Shown here: piece by piece, positions 44,366 through 55,930 of the stretch
Position numbering within the stretch: position 1 is the first letter of the stretch
How the letters are laid out: every line of letters starts with the position of its first letter
Source: Nelumbo lutea
Taxonomy: Eukaryota > Streptophyta > Magnoliopsida > Proteales > Nelumbonaceae
DNA: 64,000 bases
Assembly (NCBI GenBank): GCA_022828595.1
Contig: JAKGHH010000002.1
Location: 41,696,222 to 41,760,221, forward strand
Direction: 5' to 3'
Position numbers and translations under genes: made by a program
Notes under the pieces: generated by a model
The model's input: only the letters and a program-made list of their open reading frames with translations
Databases searched by the model: none
What the model was told of the DNA's origin: nothing

Positions 44366-46789
44366 TGCTGAACAGAAAAACTTATTGCTTGTTTTTAGTG
44401 AATAAAATTATGAAAAAAATTTTTGCTTGCTTTTCAGCGCTCGGTGGTCGTTCGGCTGCACCTCCAAATGGAGCCACCGAACACTAAAGATACCTCCGAT
44501 TTGTTCAGATGGTGAGCTACCTCTGAGTGTGTTCTGAGGTAGAGCATGAAATAGGATTTCCGATGTTTTCCCATTAATATTTTGAAAAATAAAAAACTAC
44601 TCCACATTCTCAATACAACCTTAAAACCCTTTTTGGATTTTCACTATTGTTCTTCCATTGCTAAACTCAGCGACAACCAGAGAACTCAATCAGCATTCAA
44701 GCTTGAAAAAAGAAAGAGGTGGGTTATTTGTTACACTATGTACCACTATTCTTCCATCATTCTTCCAACCCCTCTTTTTTTCATTGTTTCACCGGTGTCT
44801 TGCAAACACCTCCGTTGCAGATCAATCAAAGCAATGTTCGGTGGATTTCTTATACAAAGGTGTGTTTATCATTTTGTTCGTTATATTATTGCCTTTCATT
44901 ATACTATTATTTAGCAGCGCTTTTGTTTCTTTTCAGAAATTTCTCATTGTTTGTTTTACTGCTATATTTATAAATCATTGCCTTTCTTTTCCATTGTTTG
45001 TTTTAATGTTATTTACAAATTATCATGTTTCTTCCCCATTGTTCATTATACTATTATTTATAAATTCCCAAGAAGAAACAAACACCCCTATTTCTTCTCA
45101 ACAAAACTCCATTGTCTTTCATTGTAATATTGCTTTATGGAAGGGGATACTGTTGCTCGTTAAAATCCATACTTTTCCAATAAAACTTTTCAAATGAGCA
45201 ACAGAGGACATCTGTAATGGGGCCTCCACTTTCATGGGATTCCTTTCCCCTTCCATTTTTCCTATATATATATATATATTTATATATTTATTTATTGGTA
45301 TTAGAATACTTGTTTACTGATATCAAAGGTTGTCAATGGGTTGAATTTGGTTATATTACTTTGGAGTTATGATTGGAATTGTAATATCTTAATCCCTTGT
45401 TTTAAGCTCTTTGCATGTCTACAACATTCATCTTATAATGCAGTTAGAGCTTATTAGGAATTTTAAGGTTGAAGGTAGCATACAAATGAAAACACAAGCA
45501 TGCATGTGTGTTGACAATGTCTTTCAGAATTCTAACATGTGGGATTGATTTTTGGATTTTTCCTTGTAATTTCTTTTGAGCACTAGTTGTTTTTTAGGAG
45601 TATGTCAAAAGGTTTTGCACGTTGGGCATTGCCTTACATTTAAAACACATGTTCATTATTTCAATGCTGGCAGTGTAAGGGCTGGCCAAATGACCAATGG
45701 TAGTGGATGAGAGAAAAACATAAGTGAGCCAAAATCTTACATATACAAATTTTAGTTTGAATTTGAAACACTCAATATCATTAGTTTTTACTTTTATTGA
45801 GTCCATAACACATTCTTAAATTTTGAGTTAAGGGCCAGAGCAGCAGTTCATTGACACAGATGGGGGCACTATTGGGACCTTAAACTACATACTCCCAAAG
45901 AAATTAGTTTGAATTCAATGGGCACTATAATGTTAGCAATTAGAGTTTTTTTTTTTTTTTTTCCCTTATAAGAAGAGGGAAATAACTTGACGAAATATCA
46001 TTTTATATCTAAAACTTTCTTATAGTTTCAGATGAACTTTTATATAAAATTGTCTTTCTCTCTTTTCAGCCACTTGAAAGTGTGAAATTCCAATCAAGAC
46101 TAGCAATCAGATAAAGTCTCTTCTTGATTGTGCTCCTCTTTAGTACCCCCGTGTGAAGCACATGTATTTGGCTACTTGTGAGATTCTTTTATCATGTAAA
46201 CAATTGTGGTGCAAACCGTATATATAAACTGAGAAAATCATTTATATAAAATTAGATTGTAATGAACCCTTGATTACCAAGTAAATTGTGTACTTATGCA
46301 AGAAACAATCAAAACATAAAGACTCACCATGATTCTTGATCAGTCAAAAAATCCATAGGTAAAGGTGTTGAATATAAAAAAACACAGTGGTGGATCAAAT
46401 TCTATATTATTAGAAGTTTTTGGTGTGTGCATATGAATCAAATTCTAAATTGTTAAAGGTTTTTGGTGTGTGCATGTGAATCAAATTCTATCTGGTTAGA
46501 AGGTTTTGATGTGTGCATGGTAAATTAACAGCTACTAGAGGTCAAACCATTGTAAAATAATTGAATAGTTGTATTTTATGTTAACTTGCTTCAAGTATTA
46601 CCCTTGTAAAATCATTGAATAGTTGTATTTTATGTCAATTTGAAGTTTTAATTGAAATTCATGATAGTTGACCTTGATGCTATGGCCTATGGATGCATTT
46701 TGAATTTTTAGTTGCATGAATGTGTTGTTTTAGCTCTAGGAACAAATATTATATTCTCCATTTATTTATTTACTTACTGTGACTATTAT
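44366..46789. other. AT-rich stretch, candidate left part of the PIF element
   Basis: No coding family is recognised. A hairpin-like segment around 44,438-44,480 (TCGGTGGTCGTTCGG ... GGAGCCACCGAAC) and a (TA)n run at 45263-45279 are visible. Part of 44,350-44,520 resembles 61,080-61,240. Confidence 0.35.
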
Positions 46790-47133
46790 AATGCTAGGAT
46801 GGAACCAAAGGAACCAGGTAGAGCATCTTGGAAAGACCCAAAACTAGTGAAATTTTTTCTTGATGCTTGCATTAGTGAGGTTAACAGAGTTGGAAGACTG
46901 GAGGGTCTTTAAAGAACGAATCTTGGACTGTCATAGAGGAAGCAATAAAGAATGAATTTAACATACATTTTCGACAGAAACAATTCAAGAATCGTTATGA
47001 TTACATCAGTTTAAAATACCAAGCATGAGTTTCAATGATTAACACTATTGGGAGTGGATTTGACCCAGTAAGTGGAACAATGAATTGGACCAACGACCAG
47101 TGGGAAGAATACATCAAAGTAAAATCCAAAATA
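46790..47133 (+). pseudogene. Myb/SANT-like DNA-binding ORF of a PIF/Harbinger transposon
   Basis: The reading WKDPKLVKFFLDACISEVNR is helix 1 of the plant Myb/SANT-like domain, followed across a frameshift by SWTVIEEAIKNEFNIHFRQK, FKNRYDYISLKYQ and GSGFDPVSGTMNWTNDQWEE. In PIF/Harbinger elements a Myb-like protein accompanies the transposase and helps it bind the ends. A possible continuation (HPKGAVF, then EWMRWCKTTNELAM near 47,660) lies downstream. Stops show it is dead. The same domain also occurs in host proteins, but the transposase 1 kb downstream favours the transposon. Confidence 0.75.
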
Positions 47134-47139
47134 TAGTAT

Positions 47140-48055
47140 AAATTATATGCATTATCTTATTATTATGACAATGGGTGGTTTTGTAACAATCATTTTGTTT
47201 GAAATTAGACGCATCCAAAAGGTGCTGTTTTTAGCAACTAAGGTCTGGAATTTCAAAGCATTATACGATGGAGCTTGTGTAGCAGGGGAAGTGGGGTGGG
47301 GTCCAACCAACAAGAGGTCCATGCTCAATATTAAAAAAAGCTACTAAAATTGTGGCTCTTCTTCTACAAATGGTCACGAATTAGAAGGCAATCCCCCTTT
47401 TCTTGGTGAAGAGATGTCACCTTTAACACAACATAATCAACAACCATCTAGATGCTTTACACATAAAACCCCCCAAGAAGAAACCAAAGAAAAATCAAGA
47501 AGATATAATGGAGCAAATATCTGGGTCCTTGACATGATAGAAACGAGACATAGTGGGCATTTTGTGAGTGAATGCATGATGAAATTGGAAGGAATTGTTC
47601 TAATCCACTCTATTGCAAGGAATCTCTACTATTTTCTGCTAGTATAGAAACTCATAAGGAATGGATGAGGTGGTGTAAGACAACAAATGAGCTGGCAATG
47701 ACTATGTGGTTAGAATTGCTCTCTAAAGAGAGATGGGGATAAGAATAGTGGTTGTTTTTTGGATGGTGACATGCTGGAATTATGGTTGTCTTTTTTTTAG
47801 GATGATTGTTAGAACTTTTGTTGTTCTTCTAATTTGGATGGTGACATGTTGGAATTTGTTTGATTTTTGTTTTAGGTATGATTGTTGACATGCCAAGACC
47901 TTTATTTGTGTTTCAATTTATTGATGGCTTATTATTTAGGAATGGTTGTTCTTTGGGAATTATTGTTATTTGATGGCTTGTGTTTAATATATATAATATA
48001 CATGCATTTTATAAAGCCAAATGTTGATAAATGAAATGGAGGAAATGTTATTGGT
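47140..48055. other. Spacer between Myb-like ORF and transposase
   Basis: This contains the possible tail of the Myb-like ORF and a T/G-rich stretch; no other feature is seen. Confidence 0.3.
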
Positions 48056-48059
48056 CCTT

Positions 48060-49340
48060 CTTTTAGTATTATTGTTACAACAAATGAAACAACAAAACCC
48101 AATCTGGAGTTTACCGAATAATGAATTTGCTCTCAGTGGGAGTGCATACATACAAAGAAAAAAAATATTGATAGGGAGAGATTGACAAACGAAAGACCTT
48201 ATGAGAATGTTTGTGGATGCATATGTCCATCTTTGCTATCATTTTCGTGAGAGGGGGTGGTTAAAAGATAGTCGTTTTATCTTGGTCGAAGAAAAAATGA
48301 CTATGTTCCTCATTTGTGTGAATCACAATGAAGATTCTCCGTCATCACGTGTAGATTCCAACGCTCTCTTGATACTGTCCATAAGACCATAAGTATTTTC
48401 ATGAAGTGTTGGAAGCTATGATGTTATTTGCTCGTTATTTGCTCGTTATTTGCTCAAGAGATGATTGTTCCAACAACTTGGAACCTTAACCTAGGTATTC
48501 CAGGCCACCATAAAAGGCTACGACACATATTTAAGGTAAAAAGTTATCAATAAGTTGTTAAACCCTAAGTATCTTGGTGATGTTATATTAACTATAGTTC
48601 ATTACCTTTGCTAGGGAGTGATTGATGCCCTTTATGGTACTCTTGTCTATGTTGTTGTTCCCCCATAAAGCAAATACCATATAGGGGGTGAGGAGGAAAA
48701 GATTGCTACCATAATGGATTGGCAGTGTGTGACTTTAACATGGTGTTCACCTTTGTATTTGTTGGACGGGAAGGGATTGCACATGATTCATGAGTGTTTA
48801 ATCGAGTTGCATACAACCCAAATAACAATTTCCCATTCCCTCATTCTCGTAAGAAATGAAAATGAATTAGAAAAGGGACACCATAAACCCAAATAACAGT
48901 TTTTAACTCTTTCCTGTTTTTTTTTTTTTTTTTTGTATAGATAACTATTATCTTTGTGATGTTACATGTAAGCACACTTGTTTCTCTATGACCCCATATC
49001 GTAATGTATGGTATTGGATAGCAAATTTTCTCGTGCTTGTGCTAGGACAAAAGAAGAAGTGTTTAACCAATCTTATGCAAAGCTTATGAATGTTACTAAG
49101 AGGGAATTTGGGGTGTTGAAAGCACATTTTGCCATCCTAAAGAGGATGACACCTTTTCCACCAAGTGTCTAACGGGATATTGCCATTACCTGCTTTATGA
49201 TACACAATTTTCTTAAGAAAAGAAGCCATTGATGATGAATTATTCCAAGAGTATGAGTGGCATGATGTCCAAGGTAACAATGGAGCTGATGACATGGACA
49301 TTGATGAAGGTGATGGAGGAGATGGGGAATTCAAATAGAT
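48060..49340 (+). pseudogene. PIF/Harbinger transposase (DDE_Tnp_4 type)
   Basis: In changing frames, the N-terminal helix region reads RGWLKDSRFILVEEKMTMFL and HRFQRSLDTVHKTI-like. The catalytic core follows: GVIDALYGT (first Asp, 48624-48626), AVCDFNMVFTFVFVGREGI and AHDS (second Asp, 48731-48733), then KREFGVLKAHFAILKRM (catalytic Glu), and CFMIHNFLKK near the C-terminus. The DDE residues are still visible but frameshifts and stops kill the gene. The enzyme class cuts and pastes DNA with 3-bp (TWA) targets. Confidence 0.85.
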
Positions 49341-49344
49341 TAAA

Positions 49345-49966
49345 ACTTCATGCATGCATTACGTGAAGAAATAACACTAACATTGTTCCATGGTTGATTT
49401 GAGATTTGATTAGGATGCTATACAAAGTTATTTTCCATAAGATTATATGCTTTCTTTGTTTATGGTGTTGTATTATCTTATGAATGTTATGTTTTCTATG
49501 TTTATCTTTTAGGGATTTTTGGACTATAACCCCCCTTAGAAATTTGAATTGCAATCCACCCTTTGTCTACTAATAGCCCCCCTATAAACCGCATCTTGCC
49601 CGTGAATTTGGTATCAATCCACGAGCATGATTCATTCCACTCCTAGAAATCCTAGCTTCACCCTATGGGTGGATTGAACGGTTAAAACCCCTATTTTTTA
49701 TCATATTGATATACTTTCTTATATTATTTCAAAAGAGGAGGTTGAGCATTTCTATACATACATGAATGGATGTTTAGCAGTATTGAGGGTGAAAAATATT
49801 GCAATATGTTACCACCTCCATAACTTATATAAATTAACAAATGATAACTCCAATACTTGGGTTGGTGCAAATTTATTATTCTTTTTAATAATAATTTGCT
49901 TTTCTTGATATTTTTAGCCATATTATTGAAAATATTTTAAATATTTTTACTTATCATCATCATCAC

Positions 49967-50020
<54 letters not shown>

Positions 50021-50725
50021 TTATTTAAATTTTTATATATTATTAATATTATATGCTGTTTTTTATGTTTTTAATTCTCATTACTATTATTTTTTACATT
50101 TTTATTGTTTTACCTTTTTAGATTATTTTTATATTTAGAAATCTATTTATCATATTTATTTTTCCATTATATATTATTTTTTAATAATATTATGGGACTT
50201 CTTTATATTTTTAATTTTATAGGAATTATTGTCATATGTTTTATAATTTATTATAATTATAATAATTTTTGGCTATTTTTTCTTTATTTTTGCATTTTAT
50301 TTTATACTATTTATTATTTTTATGGTATTTTTTACTATTATATTAATAAATTTTTACTACTTTCTCTCTTTCTATGTTGTTTTATTATTTATTGATGTCT
50401 TTTAAATAATTTTTACTATTTTTGTTATTTTTTTATCATAAATGATATATTTTATACATTTGATTTTATTATCATTATTGTTTTATTTTTCTATATTTTG
50501 TTATATTTATATTTATTTTTTTCTGCTTTACCTTATTTATTTATTTTCATATTGATATATTTATTGATTAGATTTATTTTTCATATTATATTATTTTGTT
50601 CATAATATTACATGGTTTCTTTATATTTTGCAATTTTATTTTATTATTATTTTTACAATTTATTTGCAATTATGTTACTATTTGTATCATTAAATGATCT
50701 ATTTTATATATTTAGTTTTTATTAT
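49345..50725. other. AT-rich non-coding stretch
   Basis: After the transposase the sequence becomes extremely T- and A-rich (50,020-50,725). The ORF at 50105-50395 is a Phe/Tyr/Ile-rich by-product of composition and is not counted as a gene. Confidence 0.5.
49965..50016. repeat. (ATT)n microsatellite
   Basis: About 16 ATT units follow a short (ATC)n run. Confidence 0.9.
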
Positions 50726-51310
50726 TGATGATGCGCAATCCGGTCCGTACGGGTGTCATCTCTTCTGCCAATTGTCAGTTCGGGTGTCATAGCTTCCACT
50801 GCCAGTTGCCAGGGCCGCCTCTGTCCGTCTGGGATGGCGACTGTCATGTGTCAGTCCCCTAATCAGTCAGATGCGTCGTCTCCGTGTACGGTCTCCTGGG
50901 CGTCAGGTACGGTTGTTCAGTTAGGCGACTTGGAGCCGAAGTGGTGTGCGAGGTGAAGTCTTGAGTTCGGATAGAAGTATGGCCCGAACTGCCTTTGGGA
51001 GGTCACTTCGGGTTCTTGCCCTATGTGTCCTTTGTAAGGCTCAGGTCCCGAAGAGCTCGGGTTCCTCCTTGGGGAGCTCGGGACTCTTTAGCTCAGGTAA
51101 CGGATTGCAAGTTCCATTCTTTTGGGGGAGCTCGGGATACTTTTCTCCAGAGCTCGGGTTGGTTCCTCCTTGAGGGAGCTCGGGACTCTTTTGTTTGGAA
51201 CTCGGGTTTGTGGGCCTGCTGTCGTGCCGAGCTGGCACTTTTGCCAGGTCACTCTCGGTTGCTTCCACGTGTCGCATAGCCAAGGGGTCGGGTCAAATCT
51301 TCCTCCATCA
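50726..51310 (-). repeat. Tat3 3' LTR with promoter deletion
   Basis: Plus strand TGATGATGCG ... CTCCATCA. Relative to the 5' LTR it lacks the segment 59918-60203 (286 bp), which includes the TATA box, plus a 23-bp block. It has about five GAGCTCGGG words (51,053-51,185). Confidence 0.92.
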
Positions 51311-51327
51311 ATTGCCCCCCACTCCCT
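51311..51327 (-). other. Tat3 polypurine tract
   Basis: The minus strand reads GGGAGTGGGGGGCAAT just before the LTR start TGATGGAG; it is nearly the same tract as in Tat1. Confidence 0.9.
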
Positions 51328-52659
51328 ATACTCGACGTCTTGGCCCGACGTGGGGAGTTCACGAAATGACAGATGGATTTGCCTCGGGACATTTTGGCCT
51401 TGATCAGGAACTTTTCTGGTCCGGTCTGCTTGTGTTATCGGCTCAACCGGGGTTGGCTTGGCTCGAGCAGGAGTCCTGAGCTGCGTGTGGTTCGTGTGCA
51501 CAAACGATTTTCAAATTTTCAAAATTTTTGAACGCGCGAGCCAAACGATTTCAAATTTTTGAACGTGCATGCCAAATTGTCTTTTCTTCGGGGAGTGTGC
51601 AGCTGACTTTGCAGGGAGCCATTGGATGGTTTCGATCTTGGTCGTTGATGCGTGGGTACAGTGGCTTTAAATAGTGGGGGGACCCCAGTAACTTTCCTCT
51701 GTTATCCTTCAACATTTGTTTCTTGAGCTCGCGTCTAAGCCTGTCAGCTCGTGTCACTCGTTCGTAGTTCGGTAGCTTTTCCTGGTGAGTCCTCAGCCCT
51801 CTTTGCTTCGATGTCTAGTTTTAGTAGCACGAATAGTCTTCTGGGGGGGTCAGACGCTGGTTCTACAAATCGAGCTGCTGCCTCCGACAGCCTTAGTGAG
51901 TCCGAGGCGGGGCCCAAGGTAGAGCTCAAGGAAGAGGTCGAGTTTGAGCCCGCAGGCCAAGTCACCTCAGGTAGTTTGGCATCCACCTCTCGTCGAGGTC
52001 AGGTGCCAGACAAGTTCGGACCCTCTACTATGACGTTCGAAAGTCTTTGGTCCCTTATCGTCCAGTACAACCTGCCCGGGGAGTACACTTACTTTTTACC
52101 CTCTAGCAACTTTCCTTGGGAGCACGATCCAGATGAGATCGTGATATTCCGAGAGCAGCTTTTTGTCGGGCTGTGCCTTCCCTTCCACCCTCTTATCATC
52201 GAAATCATGAACCACTTTGGCATCACTGTAGGTCAGCTTCACCCGAACTTTATCCGTAACCTTGTCGGGACCATCTCCCTGTGCTGTGAACACTGTCTTC
52301 CTTTAGACTTTGAAGTTTTTTCTGCTATCCTTATGCTTAAGAAACAACCGGGTCCCTTGCCTGGGCGTAGGAGGGCGTACTACTTGTCACCTTGCCCGAG
52401 CTTCAAGCTCTTACACAATCTTCCAAATAAGGTCCCGACATGGAAGCGGGACTACTTCGTGGTTCAAAGTGCTACGGGGTGGCTGTTTCCTACTGAGTGG
52501 GGTTTGTCCGCTCTTGACCCTGGTGTCATTTTAGATGAAGATACGGTGAAGGGCCTCCGGGACTGGGCCCGATTTGGGCTAAAATGTGAAGTCTACCTGA
52601 CGAAGGATAAACTCATTCAGGGCGATCTGAGTTCGGGTAGGTTTCTTGCTCAGATAAAG

Positions 52660-52713
52660 GTACTTTTGCTTTTGTTTTTGTTCGTTTTTTGACATCGGGC
52701 TCCTTTTTTGCAG
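52660..52713 (+). other. Putative intron 1 of the Tat3 antisense ORF
   Basis: AAAG/GTACTTTTGC ... TTTTTTGCAG/GCGC. It is 54 bp and T-rich, with splice-like borders. It is very short for a plant intron, and the frame just after it meets a stop, so the exact border is uncertain. Confidence 0.5.
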
Positions 52714-53051
52714 GCGCAATGGAAGCCGAGAAGACTTGAGGTGCGAGTCTGTTCAGTGGCATGAAACGGAGGAAGTGAGCTGCTAAGCGAGTTCATGCCG
52801 ATCCTTCCCAGGTGGCGGAGCCCGAGGTGCCCCTTCCAGTCCAGGAAGCGGTAGGGGCTCCCTATGCCAACACTACCTATACCCGGGCTGGGCCTTCAGG
52901 CTCGGGGAGCCACGATGAGATTGGGAGCATTGTGACGCCGGGCTACGCTCTCCGAAAAAGCAAGGCCGCCACTTGTCCTGAGGAGATCGTGCAGTGGGCT
53001 GATCTTCCTACCAATCTCATAGGTGCTCGAGCTGCAACTCACGCCATGGTG

Positions 53052-53110
53052 GTAAGTCGGAGTGGTTTTTTTTTTTTTTTTATCGAGCTGACTTGTCCTC
53101 GTCCTGGCAG
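53052..53110 (+). other. Putative intron 2 of the Tat3 antisense ORF
   Basis: ATGGTG/GTAAGTCGG ... CCTGGCAG/GTGAAC. It is 59 bp with a consensus donor and a poly-T tract. Removal joins THAMV to VNSSIHALA in one frame. Confidence 0.65.
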
Positions 53111-53623
53111 GTGAACTCCTCTATCCATGCTTTGGCGATCCAGGCGGAGAGGGGCTTAAAACGGGTAGAAGCTGCTGAGGCGACTTCCTGTGCTGCGCGG
53201 GCCGAGCTATCGAGGTCTCAGAGGGACAAAGAGGACTTAGGAAAGGTTGTGAGGCATATGGATGACCTGAAGTTTGACCTAGAGCATCAGTTCGAGTACC
53301 TTCAGGAAGATATTCGGGAGAAGACTCGGATCTTTTCTCAGGTTGTCGAGGAGGCGAAGGTGAAAATCATCGAGGACTACATTGCTTCATCGCGTTTCGA
53401 CGATATGATGGTGGGATCGTATAGATGGGGTTTCAAGTTGAGCCGATGGATGATAAGGAACACGTACCCTGAGCTCGATATTAGTGCCATAACCACTTCG
53501 CACATCACTCAGGAGATGGCTGCCGCAGCTGATGACGACCCGGATTCTGAAGATGAAGCGGGACCTTCGGGTATTATCGAAGTCCCTTCTAAAGGCAAGG
53601 AAGATGTGCCTCTGGGTTTGTGA

Positions 53624-54245
53624 GCTCGTTAGTGTTTTTGTTAGTGCTTTTTTTTTAAACACGGGAAATCAAACATTTAGCAATGAAGTATTTTTTTTGT
53701 TCAAAAGTGTTGTGCAAATACTCCTTTTGCTGAAGTGACTATATACTCGAGCTGCTAGACTTAAGCCCCGAGGCGAGTTAACATAGTAAGGCTACGTGCT
53801 CGATTTGTTCTTCGCCCGAGTTAGTTAACAGGCTGAATTGGGCCCTGGGCTATGCACCTCGGGATCCATAGTAAGGCTATGTGCCAAGGTCCTTGCTGTC
53901 TCGGCATTCTGGGCCTTAGGGTGCCGAGGTCTTTGCTAGCTCGGCATTCTAGGCCTTAGGGTGCCGAGGTCTTTGCTAGCTCGGCATTCTGGCCCTTAGG
54001 CTCTGGTAGTGGCTCATGGCCTGCTTAGTTTGATGATTTATAGGCAAAATCGTCTTAAGTTGACGATGTTCCATGCCCAGGGTATTTGTTTACCTTCCAG
54101 GGTCTCGAGCTCGTATGCTCCCCCAAGTACTTGCTTCACTCGGTAGGGTCCTTCCCAGTTCGGCCCGAGTTTGCCAACGTTGGGCTCAAGTACCATGATT
54201 TTGCGGAGGACCAGATCGCTGACGCGAAAGTTTCATTTCTTAACT
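53624..54245. other. Tat3 spacer between the two convergent coding units
   Basis: There is no ORF of note. A short tandem repeat at 53,920-54,000 repeats GTGCCGAGGTCTTTGCTAGC and CTCGGCATTCT with GGCCTTAGG two to three times. Confidence 0.6.
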
Positions 54246-54249
54246 CTGG

Positions 54250-55080
54250 CGTTGTAGTACCGAGCTATCCTTTGCTGGTATGCTGCGGTTCTGATGTATG
54301 GAGGTCCCTCACCTCGTCAAGTAGGTCGAGGTTGGTACGTAGCTCGTCGTTATTAGTATTGTCGCCATATGCTTCCCGCCGAAGTGAGGGGATTTCGATT
54401 TCACTGGGATGACTGCCTCCGTGCCATAGGTGAGGTTGAAGGGAGTTTCTTCGGTGGCGGTCTTCTCTGTAGTTCGGTATGCCCATAGGACGCTGGGTAG
54501 CTCGTCTGCCCATAACCCTTTAGCTCGGTCTAGCTTGACTTTTAGTCCACAGAGGATAGCTCTGTTCGTGACTTCTGCCTGACAGTTTGCTTGTGGGTGC
54601 GCAACCGACATGAAGTTTTGCCGGATCCCCATGTCTTGGCACCACTCTTGGAATTTGATGTCTTCGAACTACTTGCCGTTGTCGAAGATCAGCACCCGAG
54701 GTAGCTTGAAGCGGCACACTATGTTCTTCCAGAAGAAGTTCTGGACGTTTCGAGTTGTGATGGTTACGAAAGTCTTAGCTTCAACCCATTTGGTGAAGTA
54801 GTCTACTGCCACTACTAGCAACTTCCTTCCTCCTGTTGCTGGCGGGAATGGCCCGAGTAGGTCGATACCCCACTGTGTGAAGGGCCATGGGCTGGTGAGG
54901 TACTTGAGGTCGGCGGCGGGCTGATGGTGAATATTGGCGTGCTTTTGGCACTTCTCGCATTTCCTGATTAGCCCGATGACGTCTACTTTCATTGTTGCTA
55001 ATAGTACCCCTGTCGTAGTGCCTTCTGAGCGACGGCCATGGCCCCCAAGTGTCCGCCACATAGGCCTTCATGAATGTCAC
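54250..55080 (-). pseudogene. Tat3 integrase
   Basis: On the minus strand: KCEKCQKHANIHHQPA (zinc-binding pair), WGIDLLGPFPPATGGRKL (first Asp), VVAVDYFTKWVEAKT, LPRVLIFDNGK (second Asp) then a stop, and NCQAEVTNRAIL with the catalytic Glu kept. AYRTTEKTATEETPFNLTYG is the usual Tat block after the core. One stop and a frameshift are seen; otherwise it is well preserved. Confidence 0.87.
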
Positions 55081-55150
55081 GGAGTATGAGTTCGGCTTTG
55101 GGAGGTCGCAAGCAGGGCAGGTAAGGAAGCATGTAGGATCTTCGGTACAG

Positions 55151-55930
55151 TCATCCGTCTATCATGACGTACTTGGCTGCCTGATGCTCTACCTTCTTGG
55201 CGGCATTGCGTTCTTCGGGGAGGGTTCCATGTAGCAGGAAGCTCGTGAGTGAATCAATCCAGCTCGGTTTTGCTTGGGCGACAGGAGTGACTTCATCTGC
55301 TCCCCGGAGAATGTTGGGCCGAGGTAACTCCTCTATGTACACAGTTCTCATGGTGTTGTCACTGGTGCTGCCTAGCCAGGATAGGGCATCGGACTCAGTG
55401 TTCTCTGACCTCGGGATTTGCATGATGAAGCGTGACTGGAAGCTAAGCAATGCCTCTCTTACCTTTGCCAGGTAGGCGATCATAGCAGGCTCGCGGGCTT
55501 CGTATTCCCCTGTAACTTGGTTGACCACGAGCTGGGAATTGCTGCAGATAACTATGTGTTTTGTCTTTACTTCTTGTGCCATGGCTAGTCCGCCTATCAA
55601 CGCCTCGTATTCTGCCTCATTGTTGGATGCCGCGAACTCAAAGCGTAGTGTGTACTCCAGTTTCATGCCACTCGGACCGCGAAGAACTACATTGGCTCCG
55701 CTGCCATCGTTGGTTTGAGGATCCATCTACGTGAAGTATCCATGGATCTTCATCCCAGTTCGCGCTTGGCCTAAGCAGGAGAGATACCGAACTGGGTGTG
55801 ACCTCACGAGGCTCGGACTCAGCCAGCTTGGGAGCACCAAGCTCACCCGAATTGGGAGCCTTGTGCTTAACTGGGCCAAGGTCCTCGGAGCTGAACGTGC
55901 ATTCTGCAATGAAATCTGCCAAGGCTTGAG
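55151..55930 (-). pseudogene. Tat3 archaeal-type second RNase H
   Basis: On the minus strand, PWILHVDGSSNQ (55,700-55,780, one frame) continues in a shifted frame with NDGSGANVVLRGPSG, FEFAASNNEAEYEALIGGLA, ICSNSQLVVNQVTGEYEARE and MQIPRSENTESDALSWLGS. The usual S-D-S-Q reads S-N-S-Q, replacing a catalytic Asp. Confidence 0.87.

Larger units (their letters stand above)
51751..53623 (+). pseudogene. Tat3 antisense additional ORF with two putative introns
   Basis: Exon 1 (51751-52659) reads MSLVRSSVAFPGESS, then LVQ-like LWSLIVQYNLPGEYTYFL, HFGITVGQLHPNFIRNLVGT and TWKRDYFVVQSATGWLFPTE. Putative intron 52660-52713 (GTACTT...TTGCAG); exon 2 to 53051 (VPLPVQEAVGAP, KAATCPEEIVQWADLPTNL); putative intron 53052-53110 (GTAAGT...GGCAG, T-rich); exon 3 (53111-53623) VNSSIHALAIQAERGLKRVE with a long helical region and acidic end DDDPDSEDEAGPSG. 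Exon 2 has in-frame stops near 52,735 and 52,780 by my reading. It fits the putative gypsy-type transposon protein family of Tat aORFs. Function unknown; the codons look better kept than in Tat1. Confidence 0.75.

Noticed and set aside
44658..45197. Phe/Leu-rich 179-codon ORF as a membrane protein
   Set aside because: It lies in T-rich sequence with overlapping ORFs in other frames; likely compositional.
50105..50395. 96-codon hydrophobic ORF
   Set aside because: Pure consequence of very AT-rich sequence; no start context or neighbours.
51751..53623. Tat3 aORF as a captured host gene
   Set aside because: The same kind of ORF sits at the same position in Tat1, so it belongs to the element lineage rather than being a one-off capture.
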